DNA of 64,000 nt from Mesorhizobium waimense (GCF_003601975.1 NZ_QZWZ01000002.1:186001-250000); one strand, 5' to 3'; positions 22,485-31,350 are shown, counted from the first letter of the stretch. The notes: generated by a model from the sequence alone, not told the origin. Numbers and translations are program-made.

Positions 22485-22913
22485 ATGATCGAGAAGCTTT
22501 TCACCCGGATCGCCAATACGGTCGCGCATCTTGCCGGGCTGCCGCTGACATTTGCCGCCTGCTGCCTGGTCATCGTCGTCTGGGCGGTGAGCGGGCCGAT
22601 CTTCGGCTTTTCCGACACCTGGCAACTGATCATCAACACCGGCACCACGATCGTCACCTTCCTGATGGTGTTCCTGATCCAGAACACCCAGAACCGCGAC
22701 GGCGCGGCGATCCAGGCCAAGCTCGATGAGTTGATCCGGGTCGGCCGGGCTCACAACACTTTCATCGGTATCGAGCATCTGACCGAAACCGAGGTCGAGG
22801 AGATCCGCGCCAGATGCGAACAGGCGGCAAAGCGGCATGACAAGAAGATCGCCGACATGGCCGCCAAGAAGGCGGTGGCCCAGAAGCGCGGCGCCAAAAG
22901 CCAGGCCGCGTGA
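22485..22913 (+). CDS. Low-affinity iron permease family protein
   Basis: The product has two membrane segments (about residues 18-40 and 48-70), a conserved TWQLIINTGTTIVTFLMVFLIQNTQNRD block, and a charged C-terminal helix rich in Lys and Ala. This is the pattern of the low-affinity iron permease/Fet4-like family of small bacterial proteins. The transport function is inferred from the family name and is weakly established. I prefer the ATG at 22485 (142 residues, GAGGT upstream). An in-frame ATG at 22434 would add 17 residues. Confidence 0.8.
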   Translation: MIEKLFTRIANTVAHLAGLPLTFAACCLVIVVWAVSGPIFGFSDTWQLIINTGTTIVTFLMVFLIQNTQNRDGAAIQAKLDELIRVGRAHNTFIGIEHLTETEVEEIRARCEQAAKRHDKKIADMAAKKAVAQKRGAKSQAA

Positions 22914-22916
22914 TTG

Positions 22917-23783
22917 TCAGTCGTTCATGAATGCCGCGAAGGCGTCCTTGTGGTCCGGGTGCCAGCGCGACAGAGCAGGGCGGTTTTCGATGATGTCGCC
23001 GATCGCCCAGGCCATGCGCTTTTCATCCGTCGGCCGGGCCACTTCGTTGTCGGGACAGAGAATGTAAAAGTCGCCGCGCTTGAGCGATGCCAGCATGAAG
23101 TCGATGACCTGCTCGCCGGTCCAGGCGCCGGCCGGTTTTTCCACCGCGCCTTCGGTCAGGCCGGTAAAGGTGAAGCCGGGGATGAGCAGATGGGCCGAGA
23201 GCTTGGCGCCCGGCTCGTTGCGCAGGGCATGCGCGAGGCCCTCGGTGAAAGTCTTCACGCCTGATTTGGAGACGTTGTAGGCGAGGTTGCCGGGCGGCGT
23301 CGTGATGCCCTGCTTGGAGCCGGTGTTGACGATCAGGCCGGGCTTGCCCGATGCCAGCATGGCCGGCGCAAAGGCCTCGACGCCATGGACGACGCCCCAG
23401 AAATTGATGTCGAGCAGCCGCTTCCAGGCATCGCGGTTTTCCCAGGGTTTTCCTGGATTGTCGCCGACACCGGCATTGTTCATCAGCAGTGACACGCCGC
23501 CGAAGACATCGAGCGCTTTTTGCGCCAGCCGGTCGATGTCGTCGGCCTTGGCGACGTCGGTGGCGACGGCAAGCACGGCATCCTCGCCGCCGATCGCCGC
23601 GACCGCCTGACGGGCCGCGTCGAGACGCGCACCGCCGATGTCGGCCAGCACGATCTTCATGCCCATGGCTGCCAGCCGCTTTGCCGCGGCAAGACCGATG
23701 CCGCTGGCGCCACCGGTGATGACGGCAACATTGCCGGAGGCGAGGGCGGGCAAAGCGGTCTGGATTTCGGCATCGCTGGTCAT
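22917..23783 (-). CDS. Short-chain dehydrogenase/reductase
   Basis: This is a classical SDR oxidoreductase of 288 residues. It has the cofactor motif TGGASGIG, the NNAG segment (MNNAGVGDN), the active-site serine in NTGSKQG and the catalytic pair YNVSK. An acidic residue in VLADIGG after the second strand suggests NAD rather than NADP preference. The substrate cannot be told. The ATG at 23783 has an AAGGA site upstream; the frame stays open to 24119 without support. It is convergent with the upstream iron permease-like gene, three bases apart. Confidence 0.9.
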   Translation of the reverse strand: MTSDAEIQTALPALASGNVAVITGGASGIGLAAAKRLAAMGMKIVLADIGGARLDAARQAVAAIGGEDAVLAVATDVAKADDIDRLAQKALDVFGGVSLLMNNAGVGDNPGKPWENRDAWKRLLDINFWGVVHGVEAFAPAMLASGKPGLIVNTGSKQGITTPPGNLAYNVSKSGVKTFTEGLAHALRNEPGAKLSAHLLIPGFTFTGLTEGAVEKPAGAWTGEQVIDFMLASLKRGDFYILCPDNEVARPTDEKRMAWAIGDIIENRPALSRWHPDHKDAFAAFMND

Positions 23784-23916
23784 GATTTTTTCCTTGTTCG
23801 GGGTTGCGCCGAACTTAGCGTCCGATGCGCTCCAGGCAAGTCCGCTTCGACGTCTTCGGGTTGACCATATTGGCATGCGCTGCGCATGTTGCGCGAACAG
23901 AGGAAGGATTTGCCGA

Positions 23917-24198
23917 TTGACCGACTGGATCGAGATCCTGAAGGAGCAGACCGCCACCGGTGACCAGATGAGCCGCGAGGTGCCGCAGATGCTTGCCAAC
24001 CCCGAGATCAGCGAGGCGCAGGTGAAGACGCTGTTTTCGGCGCTGGAAAAACAGGCCGAGTTCGTCGAGAAACTGCGCATGGCGCTGGAGAAATTCGGCC
24101 ATGATTTCCCGATCATCAAGGCGGCCGAGCGGCTGGAGGAGCGCTATGCCGACCTTGCCGCATCGGTCGCCGAAAAGCTGAAGGCGATGCGGAAGTAG
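23917..24198 (+). CDS. Small helical protein of unknown function
   Basis: This 93-residue product is predicted wholly helical, with Glu/Lys/Ala heptad-like stretches (ALEKQAEFVEKLRMALEKFG, AAERLEERYADLAASVAEKL). I do not recognise a family. The TTG start at 23917 is favoured by an AGGAAGGA ribosome site eight bases upstream. The open frame extends to 23638, but over the divergent SDR gene. It stands alone between the SDR gene and an eroded membrane-protein fragment. Confidence 0.65.
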   Translation: MTDWIEILKEQTATGDQMSREVPQMLANPEISEAQVKTLFSALEKQAEFVEKLRMALEKFGHDFPIIKAAERLEERYADLAASVAEKLKAMRK

Positions 24199-24204
24199 CG
24201 GCGG

Positions 24205-24336
24205 CTATTTTTCGATCAGCCTTTCGAAGCGCCTGTCCGGCCCGAACCAGATCACGGCCACCGTCACATAAAGGGCGACACCGATCCACTGATTGATGAA
24301 GGTGAGCAGCACGCCGGCGATGTAGGGCGCCGGCAT
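24205..24336 (-). pseudogene. C-terminal remnant of a TMEM175 (DUF1211)-like channel
   Basis: The 43 residues before the stop contain a hydrophobic stretch ending in ALYVTVAVIWFGPDRRFER, which resembles the last membrane helix and basic tail of bacterial TMEM175 potassium channels. The rest of that protein (about 150 residues with FSDG motifs) is missing. Upstream is low-complexity frame and then the MFS promoter region. I read it as a 3' fragment left after a deletion. It could also be chance similarity of a short hydrophobic frame. Confidence 0.45.
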
Positions 24337-24433
24337 CCTGGCAAGATTGTCAGGAGTGCATTCGGCAAGCGGAACGGCCGTCCCTAAATGGGCGTTAGGC
24401 GGATTTCCCCGAAAAGAAAAAGTAGAGGTCGAA

Positions 24434-25642
24434 ATGACCAGCAACGCTGAAACCATGACGAGAGACAACGAACTCGGTGGTGGCGCTGCAATCACCGCTG
24501 TCGCAGCCATGATCGCTGTGCTCTTCGCCGGCAGCACGGCGCTGACGCCGCTCTACGTCATCTACAAGCAGGCCTTCGGTTTCTCGCAGATCACGCTGAC
24601 ACTGGTTTACGCCGTCTATGTCGTCGGCAATCTCGGCGCTCTGCTGATGTTCGGGAGATTGTCCGACATCATCGGCCGCCGTCCTGCCGCGCTGGCCTCA
24701 ATGACGATTGCGGTGGTCAGCGCATTGTTGTTTCTGTTCGCCGAGAATGTCGCCTGGCTCGATGTGGCCCGGATACTGAGCGGCCTCGGCATAGGTATCG
24801 GCGCGGGAACCGGCACTGCCTGGCTTGCTGAATTGATTGCCGGCGACGATAAATCACGCGCCGCCACGATCGCCACCGGCACAAATTTCGTGGGCCTTGG
24901 CCTTGGCGCGCTGGTGTCGGGATTGCTTGCCGAATATGCGCCATGGCCGCTGAGGCTGACATTCGCCGCCTACCTGGCGGTGCTCGCCGTGGTCACTGTG
25001 CTGATCTGGCGCACGCGCGAGACCTTTGCGCGTCCCGGACGACTCGCCGATGTCTCCATGCAGCCACGCCTCTCCGTTCCCGGCGCCATCCGCGCGCGCT
25101 ACGTGGCACCCGCGGTGACCGGCTTCGGCGCCATGGCGCTGGTTGGCTTCTATGCAGCTCTGGCGCCCAGCATCCTGGCACAGCAGCTGCATGCGACCAG
25201 CCATGCCGAGGCTGGCTCGCTGTTCTTCGAATTGTCGATCGTGGCCGCGGCAACCATCTTGGCGACGACGCGGTTTTCGAGCCGCGCCACCATGCTGGCG
25301 GCGCTGGTGCTGATGATCCCGACGGTCGCCTTGGTCGTCGCCGCGCAATTCTTCGCATCCATGCCCATCATGATTGCAGCGACGGCCTGCTGCGGCGTGG
25401 CAGCGGCGCTCGGCTATCGCGGCGGCCTGCAAGTGGTGAACCAGATCGCGCCGGCTGATCGTCGCGCCGAAGTGGTGTCGGCCTTCTTCATCTGCTGCTT
25501 CTGCGGTAATGCGCTGCCGGTCATCGGCATCGGCCTTCTGTCGAGCTGGACAAGTGCCACCACGGCAAGCCTCGCCTTTGCCGGCATGATCACCATCTTT
25601 TCACTGGTGGCACTTGGGTTTGGCGCAAAATACGCGCGCTGA
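24434..25642 (+). CDS. MFS transporter
   Basis: This is a 402-residue, 12-segment major facilitator. The motif-A loop GRLSDIIGRRPA lies between segments 2 and 3, as in proton-driven exporters, and the first segments read AAITAVAAMIAVLFAGSTALTP. It is probably a drug or metabolite exporter; the substrate is unknown. The ATG at 24434 follows GAGGT. An upstream in-frame start at 24347 would add 29 non-hydrophobic residues and is less likely. It is convergent with the MATE gene, three bases apart. Confidence 0.88.
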   Translation: MTSNAETMTRDNELGGGAAITAVAAMIAVLFAGSTALTPLYVIYKQAFGFSQITLTLVYAVYVVGNLGALLMFGRLSDIIGRRPAALASMTIAVVSALLFLFAENVAWLDVARILSGLGIGIGAGTGTAWLAELIAGDDKSRAATIATGTNFVGLGLGALVSGLLAEYAPWPLRLTFAAYLAVLAVVTVLIWRTRETFARPGRLADVSMQPRLSVPGAIRARYVAPAVTGFGAMALVGFYAALAPSILAQQLHATSHAEAGSLFFELSIVAAATILATTRFSSRATMLAALVLMIPTVALVVAAQFFASMPIMIAATACCGVAAALGYRGGLQVVNQIAPADRRAEVVSAFFICCFCGNALPVIGIGLLSSWTSATTASLAFAGMITIFSLVALGFGAKYAR

Positions 25643-25645
25643 GCA

Positions 25646-27118
25646 TCAACCGTTCGGCGTCTCTGGCGCCATGTTTGCGCGCTGGCGCGGCACGCCGAGG
25701 CCGGTGTCGGGCGGTTCGCCGGCGGCCGGCCTGTTCTCGATCATGTGCATGGTTCGCCAGCCGCCGAAACGGTAGTAGACTGCTGCAAGCGCCAGCGAGG
25801 TGATCGAGCCGGCCGGAAAGCTCCACCACAGCGCTTCCTCGCCGATTACGCTCCGGAAGAAATAGGCAAAGCCGGTGCGCACGATCAGCACCGAGATGAC
25901 CAGGATGATCAGCGGCGGCATCACCGCGCCGGTGGCGCGCACGGTGGCGAACAACACGATGGTGACGCCGAACAGGATGAAGGACCAGGACGCGACATTG
26001 TTGATGTGCGCGGCGATGTCGATGGCCGCGCTGTCGGTGCTGAGGAACAGGCTGAGGATTGAACGGTCGAAGAGGAACAGCAGGTAGACCAGCGCGCCGG
26101 TCAGCACGAGGTTGAAGCCGACGCCGGAGGCGGCGATACGGCCGATGCGGTCCCAGCGCCCGGCGCCGACATTCTGTGCCGCCATCGAGGAAACGGCGGC
26201 GCCGATCGCCAGAGCCGGCATCTGGATATAGGTCCAGAGCTGCGCGGCGATGCCGTAGGCGGCGCCGACCCGCGAGCCGTAGGAATTGACGATCCCCATC
26301 ACGGTCAGCGCCGCGGCCGAGATGACGATCATCTGCAGGCCCATCGGCACGCCCTTGAAGACGACGATCCTGAGCAGTGCGGGATCCGGCCGCAGCAGGG
26401 CGAGGTTGGCGCCGGCGAGTCTCAGCGGATGCCTGCGCGCATAGAGCACGACGAGGATGGCGATCACGCTCACCGTCTGGCCGATCAGCGTCGCCGTGGC
26501 CGAACCGGCAATGCCGAGCTCGGGGAAGGGGCCGATGCCGCGGATGAGCAGCGGATTCAAGACGATGTCGAGCACGACGGCCAGCGCCATGAAAGAGAAA
26601 GGCGTGCGCGAATCGCCGGCGCCGCGCAGCACCGTCATGACGAAGGACAGAAGGTTCATCATCGGCACGGCGACGAAGATGATGCGCAGATAGGAACGGG
26701 CGAGCGGCAAGGCGTCAGCCGGTGTTCCCAGCGTATTGAGGATGGCGTCGACCCAGATCCAGCCGCAGACAGCGAGTAACACCGAGACGAGGAAGAAGAA
26801 GGTGGCGCTGGTGCCGACGATGCGCCGCGCCTCGGCAAGGTCGCGGGCGCCGACCGATTGCGCGACCAGGATGGTAGCAGCCATGCCGATGCCGAACACC
26901 GTGCCGAGGATCAGGAACAGCACCAGATTGGCATTGGAGGTTGCGGTCAGCGCCGCTTCGCCGAGGAAGCGGCCGACCCAAACGGCGTTGATCGAACCGT
27001 TAAGCGATTGCAGCACGTTGGAGCCCAGCACCGGCAGGGCGAACAACAAAAGCGTACGCGGGATCGGGCCGCTGGTGAGATCGGCAGGGCGCCGGCGCGT
27101 CGGTATTTTTTCGTCCAT
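25646..27118 (-). CDS. MATE family efflux transporter
   Basis: MATE proteins export cationic drugs and metabolites with Na+ or H+ antiport. The 490-residue protein has two homologous six-segment halves; the first starts PIPRTLLLFALPVLGSNVLQ and contains VWVGRFLGEAALTATS, the second starts RIVVFKGVPMGLQMIVISA and contains YGIAAQLWTYIQMPALAIG. The ATG at 27118 is preferred; a TTG nine bases upstream is possible. No regulator is adjacent. Confidence 0.92.
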   Translation of the reverse strand: MDEKIPTRRRPADLTSGPIPRTLLLFALPVLGSNVLQSLNGSINAVWVGRFLGEAALTATSNANLVLFLILGTVFGIGMAATILVAQSVGARDLAEARRIVGTSATFFFLVSVLLAVCGWIWVDAILNTLGTPADALPLARSYLRIIFVAVPMMNLLSFVMTVLRGAGDSRTPFSFMALAVVLDIVLNPLLIRGIGPFPELGIAGSATATLIGQTVSVIAILVVLYARRHPLRLAGANLALLRPDPALLRIVVFKGVPMGLQMIVISAAALTVMGIVNSYGSRVGAAYGIAAQLWTYIQMPALAIGAAVSSMAAQNVGAGRWDRIGRIAASGVGFNLVLTGALVYLLFLFDRSILSLFLSTDSAAIDIAAHINNVASWSFILFGVTIVLFATVRATGAVMPPLIILVISVLIVRTGFAYFFRSVIGEEALWWSFPAGSITSLALAAVYYRFGGWRTMHMIENRPAAGEPPDTGLGVPRQRANMAPETPNG

Positions 27119-27304
27119 GGCTGGCAACTCGGCGAAGGCTTATCTCTAGTCCGGTCCGCGACGATTGCCGATTCAACGGGACAGGTCGATGGGGGCGCCG
27201 GAAAAGGTGGCCTAAGGTCTTCTGGCGTGCCTCGATCTAATCATGTTCTCAAAGCTTCCGGAATGGGATACTGATCCTTGTACGTGGGGATAAGCTGGGG
27301 GTCC

Positions 27305-28093
27305 ATGTCCGATATTCCGCTGTTTTTTGAGCGCCTGAACCGGCGCTCGTTTCTCGGTGCATCCGCTCTCGGCGCGGCCTCCGTGGCTCTTGTGGCGTGC
27401 ACCACGACGGACGTTGTGACGCCGCCAGTGCCGGCGGCGCCTAGCGATCCGGCTTTCGGTGATGTCGCAAGCATGTATGCGGCGCGCGTCGACGAGGGCT
27501 ATCAATTGCCGGCAATCCCGGTGACCAAGATCGATCCGAAGTTCGTGCGCCAGATCGTATCCGACCCGACCGGTGAAAAACCCGGCACGATCGTCGTCGA
27601 TGTCTCCGAGCACTTCCTTTATCTGGTGCGCGATGGCGGCGAGGCTGTCCGCTATGGCGTCAGCCTCGGCAAGGCCGGTTTCGGATGGACCGGCAGCGCC
27701 GTGGTTCAGGCGAGGAAGAAGTGGCCGGTCTGGACGCCGCCGCCGGAAATGATCCAGCGCCGGCCGGAACTGGCGAAATACAAGGACGGCATGCCGCCCG
27801 GCCCGCAGAGCCCGCTAGGCGCGCGCGCGCTGTATCTGTTCCGCGACGGCAAGGACACGATGTACCGGCTGCACGGCACGCCGGAGTGGGATTCCATTGG
27901 GAAGAACGCTTCGTCCGGCTGTGTGCGCTTCATGAACCAGGACATCATCGACCTCTACAGCCGCGTCAACGGCGTCGCGCCGGTCTTCGTACGCGCGAAC
28001 CTGTCGGCCGCCGCGAAGATGACCGCCGTGTCGAACAGGACGGCCGAGCCGATCGATGCGGGCGTGCCAAGGGACGCTGAGATGTTGAACTAG
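27305..28093 (+). CDS. L,D-transpeptidase (YkuD domain) with Tat-type lipobox signal
   Basis: L,D-transpeptidases make 3-3 cross-links in peptidoglycan or attach proteins to it, at the periplasmic side. The 262-residue product begins with a twin-arginine pattern NRRSFLG followed by a hydrophobic stretch and lipobox LVAC, so it is probably a Tat-exported lipoprotein. The YkuD domain runs from about residue 95, with the HGTPEWDSIGK His and the catalytic cysteine in SSGCVRF. The ATG at 27305 is preferred over a TTG at 27278. The TAG stop is part of the first hairpin of a repeat mosaic. Confidence 0.88.
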   Translation: MSDIPLFFERLNRRSFLGASALGAASVALVACTTTDVVTPPVPAAPSDPAFGDVASMYAARVDEGYQLPAIPVTKIDPKFVRQIVSDPTGEKPGTIVVDVSEHFLYLVRDGGEAVRYGVSLGKAGFGWTGSAVVQARKKWPVWTPPPEMIQRRPELAKYKDGMPPGPQSPLGARALYLFRDGKDTMYRLHGTPEWDSIGKNASSGCVRFMNQDIIDLYSRVNGVAPVFVRANLSAAAKMTAVSNRTAEPIDAGVPRDAEMLN

Positions 28094-28297
28094 AGCGGTT
28101 CATCGTTTCACGGAAACGCCGAACCGCTCTATCTCTTTGTTTGACGCAATTCCGGACGGAAAACCGCTTCACACTTTTCCTGGAATTGCTCTTAAAGCGC
28201 GTCGCATCCAAACGGATTCATGCGACGCGCTTTAAGGTGTAGTTCTTATGCATGTCGTTGTCGCAAAACCGCTGCGCACTTTGCGCGACATGCATTA
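28091..28297. repeat. Mosaic of four successive inverted repeats
   Basis: Four stem-loops lie end to end: TAGAGCGGTTC/GAACCGCTCTA (28091-28131, includes the upstream stop codon); GCAATTCC/GGAATTGC (28146-28189) with inner GGAAAA/TTTTCC; a perfect 16-bp stem TTAAAGCGCGTCGCAT (28192-28207) with its complement at 28220-28235; and ATGCATGTCG/CGACATGCAT (28248-28295). Units with such sequences are common between genes of Hyphomicrobiales, from general knowledge. No ORF or tRNA is hidden here. The first stem is a plausible terminator for the L,D-transpeptidase gene. Confidence 0.8.
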
Positions 28298-28315
28298 GTG
28301 CCTTCACGATCTGAT

Positions 28316-28344
28316 CAGGCGGACGCGCTCGATGCGTCCGCCTG
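28316..28344 (-). terminator. Hairpin after the phytase-like esterase gene
   Basis: CAGGCGGACGC (28316-28326) and its exact complement at 28334-28344 form an 11-pair stem with a seven-base loop. It is 11 bases beyond the stop of the minus-strand gene at 28356. There is no T-run on the minus strand, so efficiency as an intrinsic terminator is uncertain. Confidence 0.55.
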
Positions 28345-28355
28345 CAAGGATGCGG

Positions 28356-29822
28356 CTAGTTCGTGGCGAGGCTCGGCAGCGTGACCTGATAAACCAGGAA
28401 CATGGTGTCGACATCGGCGCCGTCCTCGGCCTTGTAGGGCGCGCCGACCTGGAAGCCGTCCTGGGTCATGAAGTCGTTGTCGTTGGCGACGAACAGGAAA
28501 TAGTCGTTGGGCAGCTTCGGATCGAGAACGCTGACCAGCGACATCGCCTCCCACTTCTCCGAGAGGTTGTTCTTGTCGTTGGGCTTGCCATTGTGCAGGC
28601 CGAAGCGGCCGAGCTCGGCCTTGTCGTTCAGGTCGATGAACGGCGTCAGCTTGGCCGGCGTCACCGATGGGTCGAGCACGCCCTTGGGCGCCACTGGCTT
28701 GTCGGCGGCATCGAACGGGCCGCCGGCGATGTCGGTCGCCGCCGAGAGATCGACGACATTGATCTTGCGCAAGAGCGACTCATCGCCCTTCAGGCCCTGG
28801 CCGTTGCCGCTGTCGCGGGTCAGCATCAGGAAGGTCTTGTCCGACAGCGCGACGATCTCGCTCTGCGCCGCCACCTTGGTCTTGTCCTTGGCGTCCTTGA
28901 ATACTGGCAGCGGCACGATGTATTCATGCGCCAACTTGAGGTGGGCGAGGTCGGAGGCGTCATAGACCAGCGCCCTGGTGTTCTGGCGCGTCGAACCGGA
29001 ATCGCCGCCATCCTGGCGCGGCGCCGACTGCAGCACGGCGATCAGGAACTTGCCGTCTGGCGTCATCGCCATGCCTTCGAGGCCCTGATTGTTCTGGCGG
29101 CCGGTCTCGGGATCCTTCGGATCGGGCTCGGCGGCACCTGGGCCGGGATTGTCCGAGGCGAAGTTCGGCGTGCCGTGACGCATCGGCACGAGTGCTGCCG
29201 GCGGCTGCGTCGCCGACATCAGATGGCCGTCGGCCGAGAAGCGGTAGATGTTCGGGCCATATTCGTCGGAGATGAACATGGAGCCGTCGGACAGGCGCAC
29301 GATCGCTTCATTGTCCAGCGCCAGCTTGCCATTGTCGGCCTGCGGCAGGATCGGCATGTCGCCGGCGGCGGGACGAACGCCGTTGAGCGGGTCGAGGCCG
29401 GTGGCGTCGGCGCCCTTGTCGTCGGTCAGAAGCATAGTGTCGGCGAGCGTCGCCTTGACGCCGGACTGTTCCTGTCCGGCGGCAGGCGCCGCGCCCGGCT
29501 CTACCGGAGCAAGCTCGATCGAAATGGTGTTGAGGCGCGGCCGGTAGTCGGTGGTGCCGACGACGTTGTAGCCGCGGTCCGGCAGCAGCCAGAGCGAACC
29601 CTTGTAGCCGGTCGCGTCGTGGGTCCAGCCCTTGACGTCGATCGACATGCCCGAGCCGGAGCCGAAGGTCTCGCCGAGCTTGTCCTTCAGGTTGGCCGGG
29701 ATACGGCCGACGCCGACCAGCCCCTTGTTGACGTAGGCAACGCCATCGGCGAGCGCCGGCGTCAAGGCGGTGAACAAAGCGAGTGCGACGCCGAGCGAGA
29801 CAGTTCGGTTGAGATGTTTCAT
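28356..29822 (-). CDS. Secreted esterase-like (phytase-like beta-propeller) protein
   Basis: The 488-residue product has a Sec signal peptide (MKHLNRTVSLGVALALFTAL, cleaved near ALA-DG) and a body resembling the esterase-like activity of phytase domain (PF13449): GSLWLLPDRGYNVVGTTDYR, DNEAIVRLSDGSMFISDEYG, NNQGLEGMAMTPDGKFLIAV and KWEAMSLVSVLD. It is probably periplasmic and may hydrolyse phosphate esters, but the substrate is not shown. The start is fixed by an AAGGGGAT site before the ATG at 29822. A palindromic mosaic lies upstream. Confidence 0.85.
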   Translation of the reverse strand: MKHLNRTVSLGVALALFTALTPALADGVAYVNKGLVGVGRIPANLKDKLGETFGSGSGMSIDVKGWTHDATGYKGSLWLLPDRGYNVVGTTDYRPRLNTISIELAPVEPGAAPAAGQEQSGVKATLADTMLLTDDKGADATGLDPLNGVRPAAGDMPILPQADNGKLALDNEAIVRLSDGSMFISDEYGPNIYRFSADGHLMSATQPPAALVPMRHGTPNFASDNPGPGAAEPDPKDPETGRQNNQGLEGMAMTPDGKFLIAVLQSAPRQDGGDSGSTRQNTRALVYDASDLAHLKLAHEYIVPLPVFKDAKDKTKVAAQSEIVALSDKTFLMLTRDSGNGQGLKGDESLLRKINVVDLSAATDIAGGPFDAADKPVAPKGVLDPSVTPAKLTPFIDLNDKAELGRFGLHNGKPNDKNNLSEKWEAMSLVSVLDPKLPNDYFLFVANDNDFMTQDGFQVGAPYKAEDGADVDTMFLVYQVTLPSLATN

Positions 29823-29944
29823 GGATATCCCCTTATGACAAAGCAGCCCGGAGCCGGCGTCGCATCGAGGATGCCGCCAGCGCCTTTCCACCAAGCGGTC
29901 TAGGACCCGAACATGATACTTGCGTGACAGGCGGGGCGCACTTG

Positions 29945-30173
29945 CCTTCTCCCCCTGTGGGGTGAGCAGCCGGTTCGCGAAGCGAATTCATCGTGCCGGT
30001 GGCACGATGAAAGGCCGGCGAACGCCGGGACGCTGCGAAGCAGCGGGGACCCGGCAGGTGGATCGGCCACCCCCCCGGCCCTTCGCAGTCTCAGGGCGTT
30101 CGAAGCTCGAAAAGCCAAGCAATTGGCTTTTCGTCCGCTACGCGGACCGCTTCTCACCCCACAAGGGAGAAGG
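29945..30173. repeat. Nested palindromic repeat of about 230 bp
   Basis: Outer arms at 29945-29966 and 30153-30173 are near-perfect inverted repeats (CCTTCTCCC...GTGGGGTGAG). Inside are TTCATCGTGCC with its exact complement (29987-30011), AAAAGCCAA/TTGGCTTTT (30110-30131) and GTCCGC/GCGGAC (30133-30147). It fills most of the 364-bp gap between two minus-strand genes (29823-30186), and I see no gene in it. The element type is a rhizobial intergenic palindromic mosaic. The short ORFs that cross it are by-products. Confidence 0.75.
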
Positions 30174-30186
30174 AAGAGGCGTCCAG

Positions 30187-31212
30187 TTAGTCGCTCTCCC
30201 GCGCGATCAGCTCCAGCGGCCAGACTTCGCGCATGATGCGTGGGCCTTCCTCGCCGGCGAAGGCGGGGAGCGAGGCCAGCAGCATTTCGGCAAGTCTTTG
30301 GCCCATCGGCTCCAGCGACGGGCGGAAACCCGTCAGCGCCGGCGAAAAATAGCGGCAGAGCGGGGTGTCGACGATGACGATCACGGCGATGTCCTGGCCG
30401 GGCCGAATGCCCATTTCGGCCATCGCCTTGCAGCCGCCGAGCGCCATGGCGTCATTGTTGAAGATGATGGCGGTGGGCCGGTCCTTTGCGAGCAACACAC
30501 GCGGCGTCACCTGGTAGCCGCCGGCTTCGTTGATGAAGCCGTCGGCGATGAGCCCGGGGTCGACCTCGATGCCGTGTCGCCGAAGCGCCTTGCGGTAGCC
30601 GTCGAGGAATAGATAGCCGAAATTGAGATCAAGCGACGGGCGGATGGCGGCGATACGGCGGTGGCCGCGCGCCACCAGGCGGTCGACGGCATCGGCGCCG
30701 GCCTTTTCGAAATCGAGATCGAGCGAGGGATAGGTCGTGCCGCCGGATCGGCTGCGGCCGAGCGTGGCGAAAGGGAAGCCGGCCTCGGTCAGATAGTCGA
30801 TGCGCTCGTCCTCGCGCCGTGTCCAGGCCAGCACCACCGCGTCGGCGCGGCGCGTCTCGACGACGCGGCGCAGGCGCTCCTGCTGATAGTCGCCCGGCGC
30901 GCCCATCACCACGATGAGGTCGAGGCCGCTTTCGGCGAGCCTTGCCTGCAGGCCAGTCAGGAAGGGAATGAAGAACGGCTCGCCATATTGCTGGTCGCCC
31001 GGATGCGGCTGCAGCATGAAGGCGATCGAATAGGTCGAGCCGCGGCGCAGGCTGCGGCCGGACTGGTTCGGCGAATAGTTCAGCTTCTTCGCCGCCTCCA
31101 GCACGCGCTGGCGCGTGTCGGCATTGACGTCGGCACGGCCGTTGAGCGCGCGCGACACGGTGCCGATCGAAATGTTCAGGTGACGTGCAAGGTCGTGGAT
31201 GCTGGACGCCAA
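30187..31212 (-). CDS. LacI family transcriptional regulator
   Basis: The 341-residue repressor has an N-terminal helix-turn-helix (IHDLARHLNISIGTVSRALN), a hinge helix (NYSPNQSGRSLRRGST), and a periplasmic-binding-protein-like sugar domain (IIFNNDAMALGGCKAMAEMG). I chose the TTG at 31212 because it sits after a GGGGAG ribosome site and gives the standard start of the family; the open frame runs to 31299 without support. It is divergent from a sugar dehydrogenase/ABC operon with two LacI-type operators in between, so it probably controls that operon and perhaps itself. Confidence 0.92.
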   Translation of the reverse strand: MASSIHDLARHLNISIGTVSRALNGRADVNADTRQRVLEAAKKLNYSPNQSGRSLRRGSTYSIAFMLQPHPGDQQYGEPFFIPFLTGLQARLAESGLDLIVVMGAPGDYQQERLRRVVETRRADAVVLAWTRREDERIDYLTEAGFPFATLGRSRSGGTTYPSLDLDFEKAGADAVDRLVARGHRRIAAIRPSLDLNFGYLFLDGYRKALRRHGIEVDPGLIADGFINEAGGYQVTPRVLLAKDRPTAIIFNNDAMALGGCKAMAEMGIRPGQDIAVIVIVDTPLCRYFSPALTGFRPSLEPMGQRLAEMLLASLPAFAGEEGPRIMREVWPLELIARESD

Positions 31213-31292
31213 GAATAATTCTCCCCATGCCTTCGCTAGCACCGGCCGCCGCTCAGGCCAAGGCGACAAGAATGATTTTCGCGAGCGGCCAA

Positions 31293-31350
31293 TTGACATT
31301 CTACGCTATCGGGTGTGTTGTCGTAAACGTTTACGGAAAAACGTTTACGG
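31293..31350 (+). promoter_or_regulatory. Candidate promoter with two LacI-type operators
   Basis: A consensus -35 TTGACA is at 31293-31298. A perfect 14-bp palindrome CGTAAACGTTTACG spans 31322-31335, and a second site AAAAACGTTTACGG (core AAACGTTT, 31339-31346) lies exactly 14 bp further on. The CG-centred AAACGTTT core is the classic LacI/GalR-family operator. The first site would overlap the -10 or start region, which suits repression of the operon beginning at 31409. The -10 box itself is unclear. Confidence 0.72.
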
